Origin: Collinsella aerofaciens
GTDB lineage: Bacteria > Actinomycetota > Coriobacteriia > Coriobacteriales > Coriobacteriaceae
DNA: 26,828 nt
Reading direction: 5' to 3'
Assembly (NCBI GenBank): GCA_008668235.1
Contig: RQCP01000008.1
Location: 1 to 26,828 of the forward strand
Below are positions 15,511-21,831 of the stretch, piece after piece. The translations under genes and the position numbers were made by a program. A model generated the notes under the pieces. That model searched no databases and had not been told where the DNA came from. It worked only from the letters and a program-made list of their open reading frames with translations. The stretch's first letter is position 1; each line of letters begins with the position of its first letter.

Positions 15511-15855
15511 GCGCAGCGAGCCCGGGCGCTCTGCCCGCCAAGCTGCGTAAGCCGGCGAAACCCGAACCTCAACCTCTACGCAACTGGCCCCAAGCCTGCG
15601 CCGATTCGCTCTCGGCGCCGCGCGGGGGCCCGTGACGCATGCCCAAAAGGTATGAGGAGAAAGGAACGCGATGACGACAACCACGCCCTTCCGCCTTCAT
15701 GGGGCCACGCAGGACCGGAAGCGACTGGGCCGTGCGGTGGGGCTGTGCTTGGATTGGCTACACTGATATGGACAGTTCCGTGAGGGGCGCGAGAGACGGG
15801 ACTCTGGGGAGATCTTCGAGGAGGAGTGTCTCGACTGGAAGCGCGGGTTCAGTGG
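15511..15855. other. Gene-poor, probably decayed 3' part of the PadR operon
   Basis: No frame here gives a recognisable domain. A 31-codon frame at 15671-15766 has a good ribosome site (GGAGAAAGGAACGCG before ATG) and begins MTTTTPFRLHGATQ, followed by RKRLGRAVGLCLDWLH; it could be the start of a lost gene. Further on, a frame reads EIFEEECLDWKRGFSG and ends. The picture is of eroded coding sequence ahead of the operon terminator. Confidence 0.4.
15671..15766 (+). CDS. Tiny ORF with good ribosome site, likely gene remnant
   Basis: A 31-residue frame begins at ATG 15671 after GAGGAGAAAGGAA. The product (MTTTTPFRLHGATQDRKRLG..) is basic. It has no recognisable domain; the RKRLGRAVGLC stretch faintly resembles the start of a PspC-like segment, which is not enough for a call. 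It lies in the tail of the PadR operon, where an additional envelope gene would be expected. Confidence 0.25.
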   Translation: MTTTTPFRLHGATQDRKRLGRAVGLCLDWLH

Positions 15856-15890
15856 AGCAGGAACCTAATCTCTGTCTCTCCTGCTTTTTT
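15856..15890 (+). terminator. Terminator-like hairpin ending the PadR operon
   Basis: AGCAGGA (15856-15862) pairs with TCCTGCT (15879-15885) over a 16-base loop, followed by TTTTT. It isolates the PadR operon from the next gene, which starts at 15923. Confidence 0.65.
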
Positions 15891-15922
15891 GATTTGTTGA
15901 GAAGCCGGCATTTGGGGGCATT

Positions 15923-16606
15923 TTGGATAGCGAACAGTTCAAACAAGAAGCTGAGAAAATAGAACAAAGCCTGAGTGCCTTGAGAGTCGCCGAGCGCAAT
16001 GCAGTGATTCCCTTCATGAACGGCGACTTTACCCAATGGGATCTATATCTGGCATCCTCCTCTGAGTATGCGATGAGACTGATAGACGGATTCATCTCCA
16101 TGCTCGAGTCGAGGAATCTTGTTTGCGTCGCCCAGCTTCTCCGCGCACAGGTTGGAGTCTGCCTGCGGACATTCGCATTATTCGCCGCCGAAGACCAGGA
16201 TGACTTTCTCAAGCAGGTGTTTCAAGGTGTGCCTGTGAACAAGCTGAAAGATTTCTCGGGTGAGAAGATGTCCGATGGAAGACTTCAAGACTTACTCGAG
16301 AAGTTCGATCCAAAGGTAAAAGATGTATACAAGGTGACGTCTGGATTCGTCCACTTCTCCATTGATGTTCTGCCGAGCATGGGTGTGCCTGGGGAGGGCT
16401 ATGAGGTCGAGTTTAATTTTGGAGCCGAGCCCAACGAGAGAAACAATGCGCCTCTCTTGGAATGCGGCAAGGCGTTCTGCCACTATGTCGACCTGCATCT
16501 CCAGATGCTCCATAAGGTGATTGCTTCGGATGAATGGTATGCCGATCGATTCCGTATCGATTCCGATGGTCCTGCAGACGAGGCCTCGAAAAGCGAGAAG
16601 GTGTAG
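15923..16606 (+). CDS. Unrecognised 227-residue soluble helical protein
   Basis: The frame begins at TTG 15923; the only upstream in-frame codons before a stop lack a standard start, and a weak GGGGG precedes the TTG. The protein is mostly helical, soluble and acidic. QLLRAQVGVCLRTFALFAAE is a conserved-looking core, then NKLKDFSGEKMSDGRLQDLL, YKVTSGFVHFS and a C-terminal helix (CGKAFCHYVDLHLQMLHKVI). The LLRxQ...LR helix with a distal S/G-F-x-H motif recalls HEPN-like helical proteins found near defence and toxin loci, but this is only an impression. Base composition is lower in GC than the flanking PadR operon, and it stands alone between decayed sequences, suggesting acquisition. ATG at residue 32 is an alternative start. 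Confidence 0.65.
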   Translation: MDSEQFKQEAEKIEQSLSALRVAERNAVIPFMNGDFTQWDLYLASSSEYAMRLIDGFISMLESRNLVCVAQLLRAQVGVCLRTFALFAAEDQDDFLKQVFQGVPVNKLKDFSGEKMSDGRLQDLLEKFDPKVKDVYKVTSGFVHFSIDVLPSMGVPGEGYEVEFNFGAEPNERNNAPLLECGKAFCHYVDLHLQMLHKVIASDEWYADRFRIDSDGPADEASKSEKV

Positions 16607-16854
16607 GTCGAACGCATTGACGCTGCCTTGACAGCATCCCGATATGATAACGAATGGGAGGTTCCCTGCGAAATGTGCGCCTCTGTATATTCTCGCTAGG
16701 ACGCCCTCGACCGATAAGGCATCGTTGAGTTCAATTTGAGTTCAGCTCGGGTGCCTGAAAATCGCCCAACTCTGATAAAAGGGGAGACGACGGTACACCA
16801 CGTAGACGTGAGGCTATGGAAGTGCACGATTTGATTATATTGGCGCGCTAAACC
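16607..16854. other. Non-coding stretch with a TTGAGTTCA direct repeat
   Basis: No gene is supported. TTGAGTTCA occurs at 16725-16733 and 16736-16744, 11 bp apart. A short CACGT-AG-ACGTG palindrome lies near 16799-16811. No promoter with correct spacing was found. It separates the orphan gene from the pseudogene cluster. Confidence 0.4.
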
Positions 16855-17093
16855 GCCCCGCTGCCCAACTTGAACTCCGCTCACGCGTGTATGGGGCTGC
16901 GAGAGGTAACGGCCTGCGGCCTCCTTTGTGTGCTCGATGATATCTTCGAGCATGCCGGGCATGGCGGAGACATTCGCTGCAATCCAGCCGTGTTCAAGCG
17001 CCGTTTCGGATAGGAGCGAGAGGGGGCTGTCTTGCCCGTTTCCCTTGCACCCGTAAAGATGGTCGACAGTTTGGGGCCTCCCGTGTCTTTAGC
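16855..17093 (-). pseudogene. Frameshifted fragment of an AAA-type ATPase gene
   Basis: Read on the minus strand this matches residues about 42-113 of the ATPase at 1264-2358: LSTIFTGARETGKT, LSLLSETALEHGWIAANVSA and MPGMLEDIIEHTKEAAGRYL, ending near VSGVQVG. A single-base deletion near 17022-17028 (GAGAGGGGG versus GAGAGAAGCG) breaks the frame right after the P-loop. The P-loop itself is changed from GARGTGKT to GARETGKT. The N-terminal ~40 residues, Walker B half and winged helix are missing. This is a decayed paralogue, not a gene. Confidence 0.85.
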
Positions 17094-17131
17094 TTTTACC
17101 GCGCTAGATGCCTCATGGAAACTGTTGGACT

Positions 17132-17175
17132 TTAATCAGACAGACCCAGCATGTCGTTTTCCTCCATGAGGACAT
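17132..17175 (-). pseudogene. Remnant of a topoisomerase A-subunit gene end
   Basis: The minus strand reads VLMEENDMLGLSD-stop, matching the ALMKENDMPSLFD-stop end of the A subunit at 2605. Across about 38 bases the differences are nearly all transitions, so true homology is likely. Nothing of the rest of the gene remains. Its order relative to the ATPase fragment is the same as at 1264-2650. Confidence 0.65.
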
Positions 17176-17195
17176 CGGCTAAAACCGCAACACCT

Positions 17196-17633
17196 ATGCT
17201 TGTTTAAGCAAACCTCCTGATAGTCGTGGAGCTGCTGTAGCCCGACATGCAGGACATCGCTCGGCTTAAACACCGGATGCCGCATCCGCGAAACGAGTTG
17301 CGGTGCACCCTGTTCCAAAAGGCTGCCAAGTACCATGGCGTGAGCGTTGGGGTAGCCATCATTCAGCGTGGATACATCCGGATGCGCATAGATCCAGACG
17401 ATTCCAACGTTCTCGTATTTCCCGTGCAGGTAATCGAAGAGGGCAGGCGACACCATACAGTTGCCGCCGACGGTCACGACTCTGTCGGGGTTTTCTGCCG
17501 CAAGCTTCCTCTGCGCATCCTGAATCCCCGCCAGGACTTCGTCCTCGGCATAGATGCGAACTCTCTCCCATTTCTCATGTCCAAGTTTTGGGACGCGTTT
17601 CACAATGTCGAGTGGGATTCCTGGACAGTCGGA
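17196..17633 (-). pseudogene. Arginase/agmatinase-family fragment, both ends missing
   Basis: The minus-strand frame starts inside the protein directly after the histidine-kinase stop (DCPGIPLDIVKRVPKLGHEK) and continues NPDRVVTVGGNCMVSPALFD, WIYAHPDVSTLNDGYPNAHA and FKPSDVLHVGLQQLHDYQE, after which family resemblance is lost. Family members carry W-x-DAHPD, where Asp and His bind the metal pair. Here the first Asp codon is TAT (17388-17390), a one-base change giving YAHPD. There is no start codon with a ribosome site and the C-terminal metal motif is absent. The product would be inactive. Its frame runs on into the topoisomerase-tail remnant. Confidence 0.8.
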
Positions 17634-18773
17634 TCACGTGGTGGCCCCCTTTGAGAGGGTCACGAGCATCACGGTCCCGTTCTCGGAACTTTCTTCGACC
17701 TCTACCGTGCCACCGTGAAGCGCTGCAATCTCCCAAACGAGCGCTAGTCCGAGCCCTGCGCCGCCATATGCTCTGCTGCGGGATTTGTCTAGACGAAAGA
17801 ACGGCTGGAAGATGCTCTCTCGGTACTGCTTGGGTATTCCCGGGCCCTCATCTTTGACTCGCAGGATCACGTGGCTGTCGTTGTCGCAGATGGAGACGTT
17901 GACAGTCGAGCCGGAGCGGCTGTAACGGATGGCGTTTTCGACCAGATTAAACACCAGCCGGTAGAGGAGCGTATCACTTCCGATTACTAAAGCGTCTCCA
18001 GCACAATTGAGGGCTATGCCCTTATTTTCGGCAAGTGGCGCAAGGTCGGTGAGGACCTCTTCGGACAGGGGGCCGAGTTCAACATCGTCCTCGCAAGGAA
18101 CGCTGCGGAGCTCACTCATCTCAAGCAATACCTTGGTCATTCGAGACATGCGCTCGGTTTGTTCTTGTAGCAGGCCGAGCAGCTCGGCTGTTTCGGGTTG
18201 CAGACCGGAGTGCTCGGAGATGAATAGTTCAATCTGTGCTTGCATAAGGGCGAGCGGGGTGCGCAGCTCGTGTGCGGCGTTGCCGGTAAACTGACGCTGT
18301 GCAGAGAACCCTTCGCCAAGACGGGCGATCATGTCATTGAAAGAGGCGCTGCATTGTTGTAGCTCGGTGGGCACATCTTCACTGAGTCTGATTTCGCTTA
18401 GGTTGTCAGGCTGCACACGCTCAACCTGGGCTGCAAAATCCCGTAGCGGTTTGAGCGCACGGCCGCTCACAAAGTATGTCAGCACGCCGCCAAGGAGTGT
18501 GACTCCAGCCGTGATGTACCAGGTTGTCGTGCCAAAAGACTCCTGTGCGTCGTTTACGACGATCGTGACCTTGTCATCGGGGGTCGCTTTCGTTGGGTCG
18601 AACGCCTGGGGCGAATCTTCGCCGGTTGCGTTAAAGGCCGAGATGTTACTGCCGATGGCATCCATGTAGCGCATGCCCGTATAGCCGACCAGGCAGTTTG
18701 TCAGCACGCATGCTGCACACGTCAGCAGTGCCGTCATGATCGTTATGCGCCATTGCAGCGAAAGCCCTTTCAT
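17634..18773 (-). CDS. Sensor histidine kinase
   Basis: This 379-residue membrane kinase has TM1 (about residues 11-34), an outside sensor segment (35-83), TM2 (84-103) and a HAMP-like linker (RALKPLRDFAAQVERVQ). The dimerisation/phosphoacceptor box is NAAHELRTPLALMQAQIE with His168. The HATPase domain shows the N box (LVFNLVENAIRYS), G1 (VKDEGPGIP), the F box (IFQPFFRLD) and G2 (GGAGLGLALV). It phosphorylates the response regulator encoded just upstream; ATGA overlap at 18770-18773 couples their translation. The outside domain is short and unrecognised, so the stimulus is unknown. The gene ends against an arginase remnant with no terminator seen. Confidence 0.93.
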   Translation of the reverse strand: MKGLSLQWRITIMTALLTCAACVLTNCLVGYTGMRYMDAIGSNISAFNATGEDSPQAFDPTKATPDDKVTIVVNDAQESFGTTTWYITAGVTLLGGVLTYFVSGRALKPLRDFAAQVERVQPDNLSEIRLSEDVPTELQQCSASFNDMIARLGEGFSAQRQFTGNAAHELRTPLALMQAQIELFISEHSGLQPETAELLGLLQEQTERMSRMTKVLLEMSELRSVPCEDDVELGPLSEEVLTDLAPLAENKGIALNCAGDALVIGSDTLLYRLVFNLVENAIRYSRSGSTVNVSICDNDSHVILRVKDEGPGIPKQYRESIFQPFFRLDKSRSRAYGGAGLGLALVWEIAALHGGTVEVEESSENGTVMLVTLSKGATT

Positions 18774-19444
18774 TCGCCATCCTCCATAACGTAGCCCTCT
18801 CCAATCCGATTGCGAATCGGGTCGTATCCCAAAGCGCTGCGTAGCTTTTTGCGGAGTGACGAGATGTGAACGCGGATTGCGTTGCTAAAGCTGTTCACGC
18901 TGCTATCCCAAACGTGCTCGATAAGCTCCTCTTGGCTTACCGGACGCCCCTGATTAAGCATCAGGTATTCCAAGATTCCCGTTTCCTTGCGCGTAAGAGA
19001 TAAAGCCTCGCTGTCCACGGAGGCGATGCGCGCCTTGGCGTCAAAGCGGAGCTTTCCGCAGGTTAAAACTATGTCGCTTTGTGTAAAGCGTCTGAGGGTA
19101 AGGCTGCGGATCCTTGCCGCAAGCTCGTCCAGATGAAACGGCTTGGTGAGGTAATCGTTGGCGCCGGCATCGAGTCCAGCGACTTTATCGGATACTTCGC
19201 CACGCGCGGACAGAATCAGTACCTTGGTCTCGCAGTCGGATTTCCTAAGTTCCCTGAGCACGGTCATGCCGTCGATATGGGGAAGGTTGAGGTCGAGTAC
19301 CACGAGGTCAAAGACTTCGACGCCCAGCAGGTCGAGCGCCTCCCGTCCATCGTGGCAGCAGTCGACGCTGTATGCCAGGTTTCGCAAGCTGCGTGCGATT
19401 GTGTCACACAGTGCTCGCTCGTCTTCGACGATCAAAATACGCAT
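18770..19444 (-). CDS. OmpR-family response regulator
   Basis: This 224-residue regulator has a receiver domain with the acidic pocket EDE (8-10), phospho-acceptor Asp51 in VVLDLNLP, Thr/Ser switch in LILSARG, and Lys101 in YLTKPF. A winged-helix effector domain follows (about 125-222; LTRKETGILEYLM, NAIRVHISSLRKKL, GEGYVM). ATG 19444 is chosen for the AAGGAG seven bases upstream, over an in-frame ATG six codons earlier. Its gene is divergent from the redox operon starting at 19535 and shares a 90-bp region with three ATGGTC repeats, so that operon is a probable target. Confidence 0.93.
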   Translation of the reverse strand: MRILIVEDERALCDTIARSLRNLAYSVDCCHDGREALDLLGVEVFDLVVLDLNLPHIDGMTVLRELRKSDCETKVLILSARGEVSDKVAGLDAGANDYLTKPFHLDELAARIRSLTLRRFTQSDIVLTCGKLRFDAKARIASVDSEALSLTRKETGILEYLMLNQGRPVSQEELIEHVWDSSVNSFSNAIRVHISSLRKKLRSALGYDPIRNRIGEGYVMEDGE

Positions 19445-19474
19445 AAAAGTCTCCTTGCACATTCCAAATCGCGC

Positions 19475-19511
19475 TTAACACGGATTTTATGGTCGATATG
19501 GTCCAATGGTC
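19475..19511 (+). promoter_or_regulatory. Candidate promoter with three ATGGTC repeats
   Basis: ATGGTC occurs at 19489-19494, 19498-19503 and 19506-19511, with 9- and 8-base steps. A possible promoter for the plus-strand redox operon is TTAACA (19475-19480) and TATGGT (19497-19502), spacer 16, with the repeats lying over and around the -10. Tandem short direct repeats are typical of OmpR-family binding. The minus-strand promoter of the regulator is not clear. Confidence 0.5.
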
Positions 19512-19534
19512 GCGTAACGAAAGGAGTGGTCAGG

Positions 19535-19681
19535 TTGTTCAAAGCGGTAAAACCCGTGGTACAGGTCGCTTTGTTGATCGTCGGAATTGCCATGGTGTGC
19601 TTTGGCGTTATGCGTGGCGAGGCGGATGCCGTGCTGGCCAAAGCGATTAGGCTGTGCTTGGAGTGTATCGGAATTGGATAA
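19535..19681 (+). CDS. CD1871A-type CXXC mini-protein
   Basis: This 48-residue protein has one membrane helix (VVQVALLIVGIAMVCFGVM, about residues 7-25), then RGEADAVLAKAIRLCLECIGIG with a CLEC redox-type or metal-binding motif three residues from the end of the tail. The form matches the CD1871A family of CXXC-motif mini-proteins, which accompany Fe-S membrane proteins and thioredoxin-like lipoproteins. The start is TTG 19535, eight bases after AAGGAG. A GTG at 19526 overlaps that site and is less likely. The next gene's start codon overlaps its end (19674). The function is presumably in thiol or electron transfer at the membrane. Confidence 0.8.
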   Translation: MFKAVKPVVQVALLIVGIAMVCFGVMRGEADAVLAKAIRLCLECIGIG

Positions 19682-20576
19682 AAGAGAAAACACTGCGTCG
19701 CATGTTTTAGCCCGATTTCGCGGATTCATTCAAGCGGCGGCGACGCTCGTCACCAACATTCACCTGCCAAACTTTGCCAAAGGCAGCATCTATCAGGGTG
19801 CGGGAAAAACAGTCTGCGTACCTGGGCTTAACTGCTATTCATGCCCCGCGGCATCGGGTGCGTGCCCCATCGGGTCGTTCCAGTCGGTGGTAGGTTCATC
19901 CAAGTTCAACTTTTCTTACTATGTTACCGGTACGCTCATTTTGCTCGGCGTGCTGCTGGGACGCTTTGTATGCGGCTTTCTGTGCCCGTTTGGCTGGCTG
20001 CAGGAGCTGCTTCATAAGATTCCCGGCAAAAAGTTCTCCACGAAAAAGCTCAAGCCGCTCACGTACATCAAGTACGTCGTGCTGCTGTTTGCTGTGGTAG
20101 TGCTGCCTGTGCTGGTGGTCAACGATCTGGGGATGGGAGATCCGTTCTTTTGCAAATACGTCTGTCCGCAGGGCGTGCTCGAGGGCGTCATTCCTCTGGC
20201 CATTGCCAATGCCGGCATTCGATCTGCGTTGGGACAGCTCTTTACTTGGAAACTTGTCGTTCTCATTGCCGTGGTAGTGCTGAGCGTTTTGCTCTATCGC
20301 CCCTTCTGCAAATGGATTTGCCCGCTCGGCGCATTCTATGCGCTCATGAATAAGGTGTCCTTGTTGGGGATTCAGGTCGACGCGTGCAAATGCGTCTCGT
20401 GCGGCAAGTGTTCAAGGGTTTGTCAGATGGACGTTGATGTGGTCCGCGCGCCCAATCATGCCGAATGTATCCGGTGCGGAAAGTGCATCGGGGCCTGCCC
20501 CGTCGATGCCATCAGCTATCGCTATGGCCTGGATGTGTCGGCGGAAAAGCTTCCCTTGACCGCCGATAAAAAGTAA
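19674..20576 (+). CDS. NapH/MauN-like polyferredoxin membrane protein
   Basis: This 300-residue inner-membrane protein has several TM helices (about 84-104, 131-150, 193-208 and others) and many cysteine motifs. CVPGLNCYSCPAASGACPIG lies in the N-terminal part; FLCPFGW, CKYVCPQGV and CKWICPLGAF are the CP motifs typical of this family. Two ferredoxin clusters follow: C240-x2-C243-x2-C246-x3-C250 and C265-x2-C268-x2-C271-x3-C275-P. It likely transfers electrons from the membrane pool or cytosol to an outside partner. Cluster 1 lacks the usual Pro after the last Cys. The start TTG 19674 overlaps the previous stop; no better start is seen. An antisense-length extension further upstream is rejected. 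Confidence 0.88.
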   Translation: MDKRENTASHVLARFRGFIQAAATLVTNIHLPNFAKGSIYQGAGKTVCVPGLNCYSCPAASGACPIGSFQSVVGSSKFNFSYYVTGTLILLGVLLGRFVCGFLCPFGWLQELLHKIPGKKFSTKKLKPLTYIKYVVLLFAVVVLPVLVVNDLGMGDPFFCKYVCPQGVLEGVIPLAIANAGIRSALGQLFTWKLVVLIAVVVLSVLLYRPFCKWICPLGAFYALMNKVSLLGIQVDACKCVSCGKCSRVCQMDVDVVRAPNHAECIRCGKCIGACPVDAISYRYGLDVSAEKLPLTADKK

Positions 20577-20605
20577 ACAAGCTTCGACAAAACGGAGGAA
20601 TGACT

Positions 20606-21577
20606 ATGAAGCTTTCTAAGATTGCGGCCCTGTTTATGGTGCCGGTATTGGCCTTGTGCCTTGTGGCATGTTCGGCGCCCGGTGGCAATGCGAGCGAATC
20701 TGCGAGCTCCGATCCTAAGATCGCAGAACTCACTGCGCAGAAGCCGGCCAATGCCGATGAGGCCGCCGAGCTGTATGCGAAGCTCATGCAGAAGGAGAAC
20801 GAGATCTTTTCGAGTGATAACGCGCTGTGGGAAAAGGTATTCAATGCAGCAAATAAAGACTCGGCAATGATTGAGGATGGCAGCAATTACGGCGATTTCC
20901 TGCTCAAGACCATCGACGGCGCTAAGGATGAGTTTACGGCGGATGAGCTTAAGACGCTCAAGGCCGGTGCACAGCAGATCAAGGAGATCGAGGACAAGCT
21001 CGAGAGCCTGGAGAAGGAGTTCCCCGGCTGTGGAAGCACGCCGAGCGCAGGCGAGAGCGTCGACGCTTCGACCGCTGGCATGACGGCTGGTGCCAATGCT
21101 TCGAGCGAGGCGACGAAGTTCCCCAGCTTTACGGGCAAAGACCTGGATGGCAACGACGTGAACAGCGACGAGCTGTTCTCTAAGAACAAGGTCACCGTCA
21201 TGAACTTCTGGTTCACTACTTGCAAGCCGTGCGTGGGCGAGCTGGGCGATCTTGAGAAGCTGAATCAGGAGCTTGCCGAGAAGGGCGGCCAGGCCGTGGG
21301 CGTCAATTCCTTTACGCTCGATGGCAACAAGGGCGAGATCGCAGATGCCAAGGACGTGCTGAGCAAGAAGGGCGTGACATATAAGAACATCTGGTTCAAG
21401 TCGGATAGCGAGGCCGGTAAGTTCACGTCAAATTTGTTCTCGTTCCCGACAACGTATGTCATCGATCAGAACGGCAACATCGTAGGGGATCCAATCGTGG
21501 GAGCCATCAGCTCCGCCGAGCAGCGTGCAGCACTCGACAAGCTTATCGACCAGGCGATTGCGAATAGCGAGCAGTAA
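20606..21577 (+). CDS. TlpA-like thioredoxin-fold lipoprotein
   Basis: This 323-residue lipoprotein has a signal sequence and lipobox LVAC (Cys22). A helical Ala/Glu/Lys-rich region (about 35-140) is followed by a low-complexity linker (150-170), then a thioredoxin-fold domain. WFTTCKPC (202-209) holds the redox pair Cys206/Cys209, and TFYVI-type cis-Pro context is present in FPTTYVID near the C terminus. It probably exchanges thiols with outside proteins and could receive electrons from the polyferredoxin upstream. GGAGG lies seven bases before ATG 20606; ATG 20600 is too close to it. A good terminator follows at 21658. Confidence 0.9.
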   Translation: MKLSKIAALFMVPVLALCLVACSAPGGNASESASSDPKIAELTAQKPANADEAAELYAKLMQKENEIFSSDNALWEKVFNAANKDSAMIEDGSNYGDFLLKTIDGAKDEFTADELKTLKAGAQQIKEIEDKLESLEKEFPGCGSTPSAGESVDASTAGMTAGANASSEATKFPSFTGKDLDGNDVNSDELFSKNKVTVMNFWFTTCKPCVGELGDLEKLNQELAEKGGQAVGVNSFTLDGNKGEIADAKDVLSKKGVTYKNIWFKSDSEAGKFTSNLFSFPTTYVIDQNGNIVGDPIVGAISSAEQRAALDKLIDQAIANSEQ

Positions 21578-21657
21578 AAAACGCGTAAAGCATGGCGAGG
21601 ATCGTGCGCCGCTGCGCGGAGTAGTCCGCTGCCTTTCAAGATAATCTCCACCATATA

Positions 21658-21686
21658 GAGGTCCCGCTCGGGGCCTCTTCTTTTAG
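21658..21686 (+). terminator. Terminator of the redox operon
   Basis: GAGGTCCC (21658-21665) pairs with GGGGCCTC (21670-21677), one T/G wobble, around GCTC, followed by TTCTTTT. Confidence 0.8.
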
Positions 21687-21831
21687 GCGCCGTCCCGTTC
21701 GTTTTTTGGCGTGCTTCGTTACATTCCTCACTGGCGCCGGCAAAAAATGGGGATAGAGTAGGACAAACGCGTCGAATACGAACGGCGGGGGAGAGCGGGC
21801 AAGTGCGCCCGCGTGGGAGAGGTTGCCGTCC

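Noticed and set aside
19079..19534. Upstream extension of the CXXC mini-protein frame
   Set aside because: It is antisense to the response-regulator gene; the AAGGAG before TTG 19535 marks the real start.
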